A stretch of DNA of 64,000 bases from assembly GCA_013400155.1 (NCBI GenBank), contig VXBM01000026.1, positions 31,542-95,541 of the forward strand, written 5' to 3'. The notes beneath the pieces were generated by a model. It saw only the letters and a program-made list of their open reading frames with translations. It made no database searches and was not told the origin of the DNA. Shown piece after piece: positions 22,313-35,383 of the stretch; the stretch's first letter is position 1, and each line of letters begins with the position of its first letter. Made by a program: the position numbers and the translations under genes. This DNA is from Helopsaltes ochotensis. Its lineage: Eukaryota > Chordata > Aves > Passeriformes > Locustellidae.

Positions 22313-25144
22313 CAAAGCTTAATGTATGGTAGCAAATTAATGGGCATGCCTGTATTAAGGCAGCAAGTTGCAACCACCTCATTAATATGGTGTCTTCAGC
22401 TCTGATTCCCTGTCTTTCATCATGCATCAGATGTTGAGCAAATCTGGTTACTTACTTATTCAAAACACCAGTTATTGCAGTACTGTTGAGGTAATAATGG
22501 TCCCCTTCATTATTTGGCTGTTCCCTTAATTCTACTAGAAAAATAATTGGTGTGCTGGGCAGCATCATTAGTGATCAGAAGTGGGATGTACCTCTTATCT
22601 ACACTAAAAAGAAATCAGGTAGCTAATACCCAATAAAAATTAGGAAGCTGAATTTACTCAATGTAACAGAATTTGCAAAGCCAGTGATGTAGTTACCATT
22701 GTTTTGAACTGTTTGCTGCTGAGGCATGCTCCAAATTTCATACACGAAAAGTTCTGAGTAAAATTCATGTAACTGAACATCTGACCTCTTTCTACTATGG
22801 ATTTATAGTCCAAACATAGTCCATTTCAGTTTCAGAGCAACATAATGAAGGAAAATGATTCCATTTACTCTCCCATTTAATAATCAATGGTAGATGTGCA
22901 TATAAGATAAGACTGCAAAACATTTTAAAGAAAATTCCCACAGCGGCTTTAGATACAGGCTTTTGAATAAGGGCACTGCTGTACAAGAAAGGCCTGAATG
23001 AGGGACACAACAAACATGAACTCATGAAATGTCACTACCAGTGGCACAACTGACACAGATTTTGATTTCCAGCCCTCTGATGAGTGTTGGTGCCTGAGCA
23101 TGCCTGAGAGAATATGCACACGGTCCCTGTGGAAATTGCTAGCCGTAAATCTGTTTAAGCCCTGGAAAAAGTGTTTGGACTGCATGAGGATCTGCAGATG
23201 GAATGAGAGAGGAGCAAGGGGGAGAAAAAGTAAAAGTAGCAGCAAAAATGCATTTTATGTTAGCGCTTCTGTAGAAGAACCAATGTCACTCCCACAAACA
23301 TTTAAGTAGGGTATTCGTGCTGCTTTAAGAAGGGCATCAAAAAAGGCAAAAAAGACTTTAGTTCATACAGTGTATATTGCAAGTTTGGTGTATCTTGTTC
23401 AGAGAAAAACTGAGTTAACTGGGTCTTCAAAGAAGTTCAGGGGACTGTTTGAGGTCATTGTATGCTCGTAGTGCATAACCCTAGAGGCCAAATAGAGTTT
23501 AGTGGGCTTTCATGAAGGTCCATCATATGTAACATTAGCAAGTGTTTTCTATAGTACCAACAGCTTCAATGTAATATCTATTACAGAAGAGTTTTCTTTC
23601 TAAAGGAGATTACCAAAAGGATTCACGAGGACTCCCTTTTTCAATCAATGCCACCATTTTTCTCTGAGTTTCTTTTTATATCTATTTCATTTACATCAGT
23701 GTAACAAAAATTAGTTGGCAAGGTGAAACTGTAGATCAGTGTTGAAAATTTCTCCTAAGCAAAGTCTGGCTAATATTGACTTCAGTGTACAGTAGCAGCA
23801 TGTTTGTGCTGAATGGTGGTATGAACTCCCCATCTGCAGATGTCAGCTTCCGAACTATCACGCTGGTCAGGACTGAACATATGGTGGAGCAGTGTTTTTC
23901 AAAGCTTGGTTCTGCTGGCAAGGATTGGCCTCTTCATGCTGTAGACTCTGTTTATGGTTGAGGAAGGGAGGAAGAAGAAAAGGAAAAAAAAGTGGTGTAA
24001 ATAATCTGCAACAGTGCTTCCTCACAGAAATACAAGATTTTTGCATCTGGCTCTTATTCTTGCCTAGGTTATCCAGGAGAGGAAAGTGTTGCAGGAATGA
24101 AAAAAGGGATGGAGTTGGGGAAATGTAATTTAATTAAAGAAAACCTCAACAAATAAGTTATTGAAGAGCCCCACATAAGCCTGCTGAGGTAATTTCATAA
24201 AACCTGGTCTGTGAACATACACATACAAATATTAACAAGAAAACAAAAAAAGATTGGAATATTCATTATTTACCAATTAATTTAGTTTGATGATACTTTT
24301 GAGGGTATAAGCCTTCTCTCAGGCTTTTGAGGGAGGACAAAAAACTTCTGGTTTCTTCCTGTCTTTTTGGAAGGGAAAACTTTTACACCCCACCATGAAA
24401 AATTTTCCTGAAGAACATGGTTAGATATTAGGCTCATGGCATTGGTGACTACACCAAAAACTGTTTGTTTTTTTTTAATATCTGACATGATGTTTACTGC
24501 TTTTGTTTCAAACCTGGTAGAGAGATTGTGTAACTAATGTTTTGCCTGATTTTTTTCTGGGTACTGTGCTGCTACATCTGAGAACAGACCCTAACGCCCT
24601 ACAGTTCCTACTTTGCTTATGTTTTTAGGTCATCAGGGCTAGCACACTGCTGCTGCTGAGACCCCATGCAGGTTGAAGCCAGTGACCTTGCATTCTGCTT
24701 GTACTGGTATGACCCTGGATCCCCAGTGGCCTCTGTCCCTGGCCAGGTAACATTACCTGTGCAATTACAGAGCGCCCCTTCATAATCCCTGCTCATTTGT
24801 CCTTGCAGAAATCTAGAGGGATCTCCATTAGAGGCTGTTAATTTGTACTCCAGGAATATTAATTTTGGGAAGTACCTCTTTGCTCCCTGCAACAAGCAGC
24901 TTTTTTTCAGTGTGGGAAGTATGTTGGTAATATGGTCAGAGAACCAGGTCATGCATGGAACATGGGTGCCCTGGAGACTCTTGTCCCCTTTGGCAGCTGG
25001 GGACAGTTGTCGTTATTCTGCACTTGGCCTTGCATGTGAGGCTGCTGAGCCAGTGCTTAGGCTGTATCAGCACCAAAGCTTTGTATAGGTCGAGCAAAGC
25101 CACTGATGTTTTCCGTACCTTAAGCTGCCTGTACAGCACCAGTG

Positions 25145-25235
25145 CGGCTTAAAGTCTGATCCCCAGTGTCTTTACTGATGATGCTAATGAGGTTACCAAT
25201 TAATGGCACCTAATGGGCTGTTGTAGCAGCGGTTT
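25145..25235. other. possible conserved noncoding element
   Basis: A block with clustered homeodomain-like cores (GATGATGCTAATGAGG, ACCAATTAATGGCACC, CTAATGGG) in otherwise unremarkable intron sequence. This is visual evidence only. Confidence 0.22.
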
Positions 25236-27282
25236 TGGTGATGGAGACAGCTGTCCTCTGGGAGCTGTGCTGAGACCATGAACTCATTTTGTATAAGCGA
25301 GTGAACAGCTGTTGCAGAAACATCGATGGGAGAGATTAGGTCACACGTTTCATCTCCCTGCCACCCCAAGGCTGCTCCTTGCCATAGGCAGCAGGTGAAA
25401 GGAGGAAGCAACTGTAGGGACAAAAGCCCTTGCTGGAGTGGCAGCTAGAGACCTGGACACAAAAACACTATATCCCATCAGCAGCCCTCTGATTCATCCT
25501 CTTTCCCTTTTTGAAATACTTTACCAATTAACTAGGATTTTGAAGCAATTTTTTTGTATTTAGACGTTTTGTCACTGTGCAGGGTTGATCTGTGGTGTGG
25601 TATGCTTTTGGCATTTCATTGCAGTATGTAACACTTGGCACTTGCATTTCACGTTATGTATTAAAAAAGCTCGCTCTGCCAACACCCTTACATCAGAGGC
25701 TTATGAGTATTTGGAACATAATTTTAAAAAATATATATTTAATATACGTAATTTCACAGGCAGCACTTTGGTGTAATGAGTTCTTACTATTTAAGCTTCA
25801 CTTTAGTGTTAGGTTATTTTGGTGTACAGTAGTTGCATTTCATCAGTCTGAAAAAAGGTGGCATTATAGATCTACATTGCACTCCCCTAGTGCTTGAATA
25901 CCTGTAAAGTACAGCACACTTTAAAATATAATTGAGCAATTCGTTCATTTTTAGAGCATGACAGGAATGTTAAGAGTTGACATTTAATTAGTAGCTTGCC
26001 CATTTCTTTTTGTTGAACTGATGACAATACCTGATGTTATAATTTAGGAAAATACCCTGAACATACTAAGCAGGCCCACACTAGGATTCACATCCATCCA
26101 CTTTAAAATCCCCTACAGGCAAAAAAAAAAAATTGAGGAGAATTTGTTGGTTTATCCTTGTACTTTAATTCAGGAAAAACAAATCTTTTCATGCTCAGCA
26201 GATACAAAGAACTGTCTATCTTGAGACTAAAGTAAAATTAAGTTTTGTATGTATTATAATTGCTACTAACTTTTGGAAACAAAGTTTCGTGGAAATCGCT
26301 GTACAGTGTGCTGAGCTGTTGGAGTGGGCAGCTGAAGTCCCTTCCTTTTAAAACACTCACCAGGAGTAACTGACCCTTCCAGATTAGCTGTGAGATTGAA
26401 AAGGCAGTTCCCCTGCCAAGCATTTAGCTTGGCATTGCAATCTACCCTGGAAAAGTCCTGGAGCAACTGTTTGCAGCTTGGCAGATATAATTATCAGATA
26501 AAATGTATGAAGAGTAGAAAGACATGAAAAAGACAATGTCATTTCAGTTATTCATACACTTAGTGGACACTTGTGCTTCAGTGAGTTATTATCATTCAAT
26601 TTTTTTACTTAGTCTGATGGTGTGTTTACAGTTTTTGCAACAGCTGAAGAAATCTTTACACAGAAAGATTACTTCCAGCCTCAGAATATCTTCTTTGAAA
26701 CTTTTTTAGTATCTTAGGGGAAATCTTATAGTTATCTTAATACTTACATCTATGTTCAGTTTTAACTTTCAGTAAAAGAATAAAATGCTACTTTAATGGG
26801 ATGAATTTCCACACATTTTAATCTTATTTTGTGGTAGAACTGAAATGTTGACACCTTTTTCAGCTTAAAATCTGCAATTTCTTAGAATTCACAGTGTTAC
26901 AGAAAATTTTGGTGGAAGGTCCTTATATCTAGATGAAGCCTTTAATGAGCCACAAAGAAGGAATATGCACATAAAAACTTTGGTCATGAATGTGAACTTA
27001 AACAATAAAACTCCAGTTAAATTTGACTCTCTGTTCAGTTACCCTTGATGTCTAAACTAGGTTTATTAGCTCTCAGCTTCTTACCAAACAGCAAGTTTGA
27101 AGAGGGCAAGTGAAGTGTGCTGGATGTTTCCAGACCTGTCATGAGTATTTTCAAAACAAATCAACTCCAAAGTCAAAACTTAATTCTTACTAATAGAATA
27201 GTAACCCATTAGAAAAGAGACAGTATCCTTCAGGGAACAGGAAATAATAAAATCTGTTTATCAAAAAAACCTCCCAGTTACT

Positions 27283-27318
27283 AAAATACAAGCTTTTGTC
27301 TTTTAAAATACAAGCTTC
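27283..27318. repeat. short direct repeat TAAAATACAAGCTT x 2
   Basis: Two copies of the 14-mer TAAAATACAAGCTT separated by about 8 bases. Confidence 0.7.
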
Positions 27319-28732
27319 CGGAAAAACTCTTTTGAAACTTCCTAAGATCAGAAATTATTTTTGAGACAATTTTTCAAAATTAGGAATTTGTAAGTAAATT
27401 ATAGTTAACTTCAAGTTAATTAAAAAAATGTAACTCAAGAAATTGCTTTCTTTTACAATTTGCAGTTTTGTTTTGTTATTGTTACTATGAATTCACCATA
27501 ATTTTTCAGCTTTGAAATGCAAACTGCCATTCCCCCGCAGGTGTTATATGTGCTCTTCCTCTCTGTATCCAATTCTAGCTTTGGTTTGATTGGAATTGTC
27601 ACATACATTTCACTCAATATGATGCATGTAGTGCATGTAGTGCCTGGGTTCCTTTTTCATGTACTAAACTCAACAAACTTGTAGGCAGAATAGAGCATTA
27701 ATTTTCTTTCTCTATCAAAAAATAGAAAGAAAAAGGCCAGCTGATATCAGACTGCACGTAAAGATGGAAGCATCGTCTGTTTTATCATACTAAGTAGGCA
27801 GGAATTTGCTAGAGAGGGAGACATGCAGAAAGAGTATTGTGACAAATAAAGTCTCTCAGAATAAGTGTTTGTCCAGTTTCTTTCTGATCTCCTGAGTCAC
27901 ACCAGGGCCATGCTTGTCCCTGAGCTAGATAGTTACGTATCTTTCTCATCAGTTTAGGTAATGCTCATCACAATACGTGTGTATGAAAAATCCTATCTTG
28001 TTGCCTTATTAAGGAAGCTATGTCTGCATTTACATTATCATTTTAGTTTGGAAAATGAGCAAAGCTCCTGACCATGCTTGCTAGGCTTTGTTTCTCAATG
28101 TAATATTTTTTTTCAGTATATAAACAAATTCCTTTCAGTGAAAGAAAACTGGCATTTGATAGACATGCAACTACAGGGTTGTGACCAGAATTGTGTCCAT
28201 TGCAGACATCCAGGTTGGAGATATCCTGAAATGCTTATGGTGGGGCATGAGCTCCTTGGTATCCTGTGCTTTGCACCGCAGATGTGCTGCTCCTGCGGTG
28301 CCCCACTTGCTGATGGAGATCCAGCTCATGGTGTTTGGTTAGCCTGCAGCTAAGGACTTCACAAACAGTGAAGTATGACTCAACTTCTGACCTGCTTTTG
28401 TTCAGAAGGGTTGTGTAAATGTTTAAACATCAAAGGGAAAAAGGAATCAGGTGCTAAGGGAAAAGGGTATTCAGACCTCAGTTAAGAAGCAACTCTTAAC
28501 TGTGAAGAGTGAACTGCAACCGGTGTTGCAGTGCTCTGCCTCTCCTGTGCTCCTCACAGGGTTTTCTGCCATTCCTTCAAGTCTCTGACTGCAGGCGTCT
28601 TTTTGAAATTATCTCTTGTTTCCCGTGTCCATGCTTGATTTTGGTGGGAGACGCAAGAGTCAGTACATGCACTCGGTGTTTTGGTTCAAATATCTTCTGC
28701 CTTCTCACTGATAATAGATCTACCTTTCACAG

Positions 28733-28985
28733 AGTAACAGAATGGGGCAGGTTGGGAGGGACCCCTGTGGCCTTTTGGTCTGACCTCCCTGCTCAAGCAA
28801 GGTCATCCTAAAGCACACAGCACAGGACTGCATCCACACAGTTCTTGAGTATCCCCAGTGAGGGAGACGCCACACCCTCTCTGGGCAATCTGTCCCAGTG
28901 CAAAGTCACTGCACAGTAGTTCTTCTTCATGCTCAGGTGGAACTTCCTGTGCATCAGTTTGTGCCTCTTGCTATCCATATACATT
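28733..28985 (-). mobile_element. CR1 LINE 3'-end fragment
   Basis: Reverse-oriented CR1 beginning with a degraded AGAGTAACAGAATGGGGCAG terminus. The minus strand encodes a decayed ORF2 C-terminus with motifs like HWDRLPREGVASPSLGILKN, characteristic of CR1. Truncated at its 5' end near 28985. Confidence 0.9.
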
Positions 28986-31769
28986 TCTGAAGAAAGATGA
29001 GAAAGAAAAGTTTTTGCCCTTGAATATGGAAAGAGCATTAAATATTTATCTCAGAGACCACTGGCCAGGTTACTATCCTATTCATGCCAAAGGAACCTCT
29101 TAAAATACCTTTGAAAATATTTTTATGTATCATGAAATAATCTCTGGGCCTATTTTACTATGATTCAAGGAAACACAGGTGACAGACCTTCCTTTTACAG
29201 AAAGTTAGCAAGTTGAGTTTCACAATCCATTCTCTCTACTTGCTAGAGCTTAATTTAATGGAGCTAGTGATCCACACTAGATGATGGCCTCACTTGAAAT
29301 GACTCAGTAGGATAACCCTTTTGGGTGAGATATTTTAGACTTACATGGCACCCAGTATTCACCCCTCATTGTTTAAGGACAGAGATTTGGCTTTGGTGCT
29401 TTCCCATCAGCTGGAGCCATTCAAGAGATAAAGAAGAAAGGGACTTCCGCTCAGTATTGATTTTGTGTATTGGTTGTTTTGAGCTCACCTATCAGGGCAG
29501 TCCAGTAAAAGGACTTTTTGTCACCTACAGCTTTCATAATACACCAAAACTTTGTGTCTGTTGTTTAGTTTTAGTTTCTCATCTCAAAGGGTGAATTAAT
29601 TTACCATTTTATTTCAATTTATTTCCTTTGTTTTCATGATCTATGTCTACAATTAGTTTGACTCATTGCTGCCATGTCCTAGCTTGTTTAGTTCTTGTAG
29701 TGCATGTTTTTTCTAAAGGGAGAATTTGTCAGCTGGAAATGGTTCTGGTGTGTGTCTGTTGTAATATAACTCTGATTTTTCTTGTCTCCATCTGCTGGTA
29801 AAAAATGAGATTTGCTGTTCAAACATGATATAATGAGGAAGAGAAACTGTAAATTTCAAATAATAAGTATCTCTTTTGCTACTATAGACACTTTCCATTT
29901 GGAACAGGATAGAAATGATTGGTTTATTTATTTTAGGCTGCTTAGTAATAGCTACCAAATACTAATAACTTTTGCTCTTTTGTGGATATTCACTGTGCTG
30001 ACAGGAATGCGTCAGATATTTAAATGGATGTGCTCACAACTGGGAGTTCAAATACACGGGCTGATTGAAGTAATTTTTTCATTTCTATGGGAGTAAGAGG
30101 CATTATAAAATGGTCATCCCTATGTTTAAACATAAATTTTTTTGCAGTTACTGAACAAGCAGATAAAGGAAATAATGTACAATGGCATTTTCAATTTGTT
30201 ATTTTGTTTTGAATTATTTCTGCAGATAGATATATAGGGTTCATATTATACATCAACTACCATTTCTCCCTCCTCACACTTCCCATACAAAATTTTCCTC
30301 TCTTGAACCCCAAGGGAGTAAAACATCTACATACAGTCATGTCAGGAGCTCATGATGCATGAACTAACAATGCGTAGGGCTATGAGAAAAACTTTTTGTT
30401 CATTCAGGGTACGGTGTTTCAGTCAGCAAAAGACTTTGCTTCTCATCCGGGGGAAATTCAAAATGTGGTACGAGTCAGCAGAGGTGTGGGGACATAAATG
30501 AGCTTTAACTCAGCTGCTGTCTGAACTGATTATATGAGAAAAAATTTGCACATTGTATTTCTGCATTCAAAGCAGTCTTCGATTTATATGTGATTTATAT
30601 TATGTAATGAAATATTTAGGTGCATTGTTATTTGCATCTACTCCTAATGTTTTGTAGGTGCTTCCGGCTTCAGTGCTTTTACCACAGAGGTTTTTATAGA
30701 CCTGAACATTTTCTATAAAACTACCAACCAAGACTTTCCTTTTATTTTCTATTTCTGTCTATCATGTCTTTATAGGAATATTTTTCAAACACTGTCAAGA
30801 TGCTGATAGTTATATTCATTCAAAAAGCAAGAGGGTGTTTTATGAAACCTATTTCCTCCTAGAAATTTCAACAGGAGATGGGGCAGCCATTCTCAAGCAA
30901 GGAATTACAAGCACTTTTGTTTCAGTGGCATTAATTTTAAAGGCTTGTATTAAATTTTTTTCTCCTCTGCAAAGTAACTATAAAAATGACAACCTTTCAT
31001 TTAATAGATATTTTTGCTGCCTTAAGAGTTTTATCTATTCGCTTTACTGGCAAAATTTCTTCCTTTCTTTTCTCTGACAAGCCCTGTAGATTCAATCTCA
31101 ATAAAAGAGACTGCTTGTCTCCCCAGCCATCCTGATTCAAAGGGATCCTTAGCACTTTCTGGGAGGTGCACAACTCTGTAAAATTCACTACTGTTCAGAA
31201 ATTTATTCTTTGCCTAGATATCTAAAAAACAAGGAAGCAACATTAATCTCAGAGAAAAAATGGATTTTTTTAGTTCTGAGAATGAAAAGAAACATTTCTT
31301 TATTAGTATCCTAAGAACATAGGAAGATCTCTGGATATACATAAAACCAAGAGTAAATGGGAAAAAACTGTAATGCAAAGAGTAAAGTGGAGCAACATCT
31401 CACTGATAGAGACTGAAACCACTCCAGCAGCTATAAGGCTGAATGTAGTTTTTTCAGTGTCTGTCACACTGCTGGCCAGAGAGGCATCTGAGACAACTGG
31501 TTTAGGACAGGGCACAGCCCACCTCAGTGAAGACTGAAAGGGCCTGAAAGATTTGAGAGTGGAAGTCCAATGCTTGAAGTAAAGCATTCAGTGAGGCTTC
31601 CATGCCTAAGTCATTTTTGAAAGTGAGGCTTGGACTCTTTCCATGCTGAATAAAAGTCCTAAAAATACCTCAGTGATTTATAAATATCCCCCTTGCTATT
31701 CCAGAGTTGTTACTGCCCAAGTCACTTTGAAAGTGGTATTTAAGCTTCCTAGAGCTATCAAGAAGAAAC

Positions 31770-32010
31770 TCAATTAATATCCATTCTACCCAAGACAGGA
31801 TTTGCTCGTACTATTCCTGACAGATATTTGCCTAACCCGGTCTCAAAATCCTCCTGTGACATACATCCCACAGCCTCCCCAGGCAAACTATTATTGTACT
31901 GGACTATCCACATCAATAGTAAGTTTTTCCAAATGTCTGATGTAAATCTCCTGTGCTGTGGTTTAAGCCTATTACTTGTCCTGTCCCTTGTGGACATTTC
32001 ATAGCCTTTC
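31770..32010 (-). mobile_element. older CR1-type LINE fragment
   Basis: The minus strand reads RTSNRLKPQHRRFTSDIWKN, followed by residues like NNSLPGEAVGCMSQEDFETG, a diverged CR1 ORF2 C-terminus. The 3' tail is missing or unrecognisable, so this looks older than the other copies. A 13-bp inverted repeat lies just downstream (32053-32080). Confidence 0.8.
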
Positions 32011-32052
32011 AGTCACGGGAATAGCATTACGATGCATTCTCTCATTCAGGAT

Positions 32053-32080
32053 TTTTTTAGCCTCAGTTGAGGCTAAAAAA
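32053..32080. repeat. 13-bp perfect inverted repeat, 2-base loop
   Basis: TTTTTTAGCCTCA and its exact complement TGAGGCTAAAAAA, separated by GT: a cruciform- or hairpin-forming element about 40 bp from the CR1 fragment. Confidence 0.85.
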
Positions 32081-32546
32081 TTGTCCCCTTAGGCACTGTG
32101 AAAAATTTTACCCAAAGCCAGCTTATAAAGCAGAGCTGCTTTGTTAATGCCTTTATAAAATAACAATTTCAGGATATAAGTGTAGTGCAATGGCATATGG
32201 CAGGAAAGCCTGATGCAAACGCATCCACTTCAGAGACTTCATGGTTTAAATGGAGATTTGAGGTTTTATCATTTGCCCATCTTTTTACCTATTGGGATGT
32301 CAGTATGGAATATCAAAAGTGTCAGTAAGCAGCTACCTTATTCAAATTACTCATCTGGTATATTGCTTCTGCAGTTAAAGCTTACAGCTCTGCCCAGCAT
32401 TGTGTGTTGCTGGATGAACTGAACAGTTCACTCACAGCACCTTGGCACCTTCTGCAGAACTGGAGGTGTATTGAATCAAGGTCTACTTTATTGTCTTAGA
32501 CAGCACCAAGCAGGATGAAGCCAACTTAGTCATGTCCAGGCTCTAG

Positions 32547-32582
32547 ATAAAGTTAGATGTAGATAAAGCTAGATGTAGATAT
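32547..32582. repeat. short tandem repeat, about 17 bp x 2
   Basis: AGATAAAGTTAGATGT is followed directly by AGATAAAGCTAGATGT and a partial third unit; one base differs between copies. Confidence 0.75.
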
Positions 32583-34039
32583 TGAATTATAGCCCTGTCT
32601 TTCCCTGAAGCAGTTTCTACTCTGTTAAAGCAATTTCTTTCCTACCTTTTTTGACTGAAAAGGTTTGGAAAGCTTGTATTCATTTTCGAACACTTCAATG
32701 AGGAGTCATGACAATTTGTTCAGACTTTACTTCCATGTATTTTTAGAAGTTCTATCAATGCTTATTGGTTTAGTCAGCTACATGGAGAAATACCCTTTCA
32801 GGAGCACACCCAGATTATATCTACCAACCTCTGGATGCCCATGTCTGGGGAGAGAGGTGGAGGACCATTAGAGAGAGACCACTGCGCACTGTGTCCACCA
32901 AAACCAGCAAAATGAGTTTCATTCCTAAGTTTCTTCTTTAAATGTATTCATAATATTTGCATGTGTCAGCTCTGCTGAGGTGCCATCTCAGGTTTTAAAT
33001 TAATATTGTTGAAATGCATTTCTTTTTAATTAAAAAAGAGAGCTCCCTTGTAGGAAATTTAATGAAACAAAACTCATTAGTAATAAACAGATTAAATCTT
33101 TGTCAGTTAATCAACACTATAAACTTCTGAGTATTCAGAGAACAGTGTGAGATAACACTGTCGTCATAATAAGAGTGTTTGAAATCATCGGGGATCCCAC
33201 TGTGCTGTTTGAATGGTGAGAAAATAATGATTGAAGATGGGCCCTCCTACAGGGTTCACATGTGAATTCCCCTAAAGATTAAAGCTGCGAAGATCTGAAT
33301 TTGATGTTGGGCCTATCTCTAAAGCAATTTTTAAAAAAATACTGGGCAATGGGGTGGATAGTACCAAGCAAATTCTTAGTGATGCCTAAATGAAAACCTG
33401 TCACAATGCCACAAAGTTTTTGAGCTGGTGGTCAGTGACTGATCATGGGCTGGGAGCTTTGCAGCTTTCTCAGAGCAGCTGTTCCCAGCAAAGCTGAGGC
33501 TTTAGCCTGTGGTGGAGACTGCCCAGCAAATTCCTCATGTTCTTCCACCCTGAATCCTCAAAACAGTCATTTCCATCAGAACTGTGGCAGTTCTCTCATC
33601 GCACATGTGCCGGGGTTCTGCCCAGGTCCAGCTGTCTCCTGGGGATAAAGAACACAATGGAAGAGACCACGTAGCTTTGGCCTGGGACCTCTCTGAAGAA
33701 GGTTGGGCATACTAGAGCAGGACAGGGCGTAACCTGTCTGGCTGGTAGTGTATCAACATCTCCTGACCCACTATCACTTTGAATAATGCACATTTAGAAG
33801 GTTACTCTCTAAAGGCATTGACATTTTCTCCATTGCTACTAGGAATGTGTCATAGCTCCTCTGTGTCACCCCGGGGGGTTATTTGGAGCCATTGGGATTA
33901 TTTGGGTTCTTTCTTTGAAATATTTGAAAATTTGAAGTGGGTTTGAATAAAAATTGGGGGAGTGAGAAAAATGAATCATGTTTGTCCACATACGGCAAAC
34001 TTAGTGGAGTGGGATAGCAAGAAGTTACCATCAGCGGGA

Positions 34040-34200
34040 CAGCAAGTGGGAGTCATACATAATTATTACCTTTTAATTTCTCATCTCTGTCTTTATTTGG
34101 TCGCTGCAGCCATAATTTCATGTGTTTTGTTATAGAAGTGCCCATGTAAATCAGTTTTGTTGTGGCATGAATTAAATGATCAGTAATGATATTATAAAAT
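34040..34200. other. possible conserved noncoding element
   Basis: Stretch rich in homeodomain-type and SOX-type cores (CATAATTATTACC, GCAGCCATAATTTCATG, GAATTAAATGATCAGTAATG) about 1 kb upstream of exon 2. No coding potential is seen. Confidence 0.22.
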
Positions 34201-35189
34201 ATATTCAATTTGGAACACTGTTATTGCTTAAAATACTCAATGAATGTTAGGTTATACTGCTGTCACCAAAGATCTAAATTCAAATACAATGTTGGAGTAT
34301 AAGTGAATTGGCCATTCTTATTTTATTCTTCATATAATGGTGTTATATTACAAACTGCAGCCTGCTTGATAGATATCTATTCTGGAAAAACAAGAGTCCC
34401 AGTTCCTGCTCCTTCATTAGAACTGAGTCCATAGGCAGCAGTAAAACAAAGAAAACCCGATGTGGACGGTTCTGTTAGAAAGGCAGGAGCTGAACTGCAC
34501 TGATTAATTTCAGAGACCTTGGGGACGGTTTCTTTTCAGAAGTCTTTAGCTACCATGACACTATCACTTCTGAAAATCAGATGCTATGTTCTCACTTTTC
34601 CACTTCTTCCAGCTGGACATCTGTGAGCAAAAGTAGAAAATATTTAAAACATCCCTCTCTTCTCCTCGTATTGTATGTCTTCATATAGTATCTCCTTAAC
34701 AATTTTCACAGGGGCAAATTGTTTATAACAACTTCCTTCGTATTCATAATTACAGTCAGGTCTCTGAATTAAAACCTTTTATTAAACACCTTTATGAAAT
34801 GCTAGGCACAGATTTACTGGGAAGGGAATGAGAGAGTAAAAGAGCTGTTGCAACCACATAATGCATTTTTGTGCCATATGTTTGGGATTGCTTCTGCCTT
34901 TGAATTGTGTTTGTGTATTTGGACAAAGAAGCACAGATACTTTTTGTTTTGTTTTTTTAAATACTGAAGTGGAAGATCACTTCCTATCGAGAGGCCAAAT
35001 GCCCTGGTTTGGCCAAATGGGCTGCTTGCAAGGATCTATGTGATCCTTCTGATCGTGCAGCTTTCTTACAATACTGTGTCTGTTATTTGCAGGGTGGGTG
35101 ATTTTCAGATATTAATGAGTCTTTAACTCCTTTCTATAAAAGGACAATGTGTCTCATGATTATCATGATTTATCTATTCATCTTGTCTC

Positions 35190-35233
35190 CCTTACTTTTT
35201 CTGTTCTCTCTTTTTTTTTTTTTTTCTTTTCAG
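35190..35233 (+). promoter_or_regulatory. NOL4: long polypyrimidine tract and 3' splice site of intron 1
   Basis: About 40 almost pure pyrimidines, including 15 consecutive T (35211-35225), followed by CTTTTCAG. An unusually long tract that should make exon 2 acceptor recognition strong; its length is probably variable. Confidence 0.85.
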
Positions 35234-35383
35234 GATGGAGTAGGTGTAGATGAGAAGCTGTCTTTACGGCGGGTGGCCGTCGTAGAAGATTTCTTTGACA
35301 TTATCTATTCCATGCATGTTGAAACTGGGCCCAATGGAGAACAAATCAGAAAACATGCTGGACAAAAGAGAACGTATAAAGCA
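35234..35383 (+). CDS. NOL4: NOL4 coding exon 2 (50 codons)
   Basis: Exactly 150 nt, phase 0 at both ends, encoding DGVGVDEKLSLRRVAVVEDF and then FDIIYSMHVETGPNGEQIRK and HAGQKRTYKA, which agree residue for residue with the vertebrate NOL4 sequence I recall. The acceptor is CTTTTCAG and the donor a strong GTAAGT at 35384. The exon is symmetric, so skipping would keep the reading frame. The segment contains an in-frame ATG (SMHVET) from which N-terminally shorter isoforms could start. Read-through into intron 2 meets a stop 14 codons later. Residues 90-139 of the assembled protein. Confidence 0.97.

Larger units (their letters stand above)
519..35233 (+). other. NOL4: NOL4 intron 1 (34.7 kb)
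   Basis: Bounded by donor GTTAGT at 519 and acceptor CAG at 35231-35233. The first approximately 800 bases are CpG island; most of the rest is AT-rich, apparently unique sequence with no convincing coding exon. It holds a (CT)n/poly-T tract, several microsatellites, an internal CpG island (about 14880-15860), five CR1 fragments (15935, 18540, 20890, 28733 and 31770) and several short blocks that look like conserved noncoding elements. Long first introns rich in regulatory sequence are typical of neural developmental genes. All ORFs here are short and without recognisable homology, apart from CR1 remnants. Confidence 0.9.
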
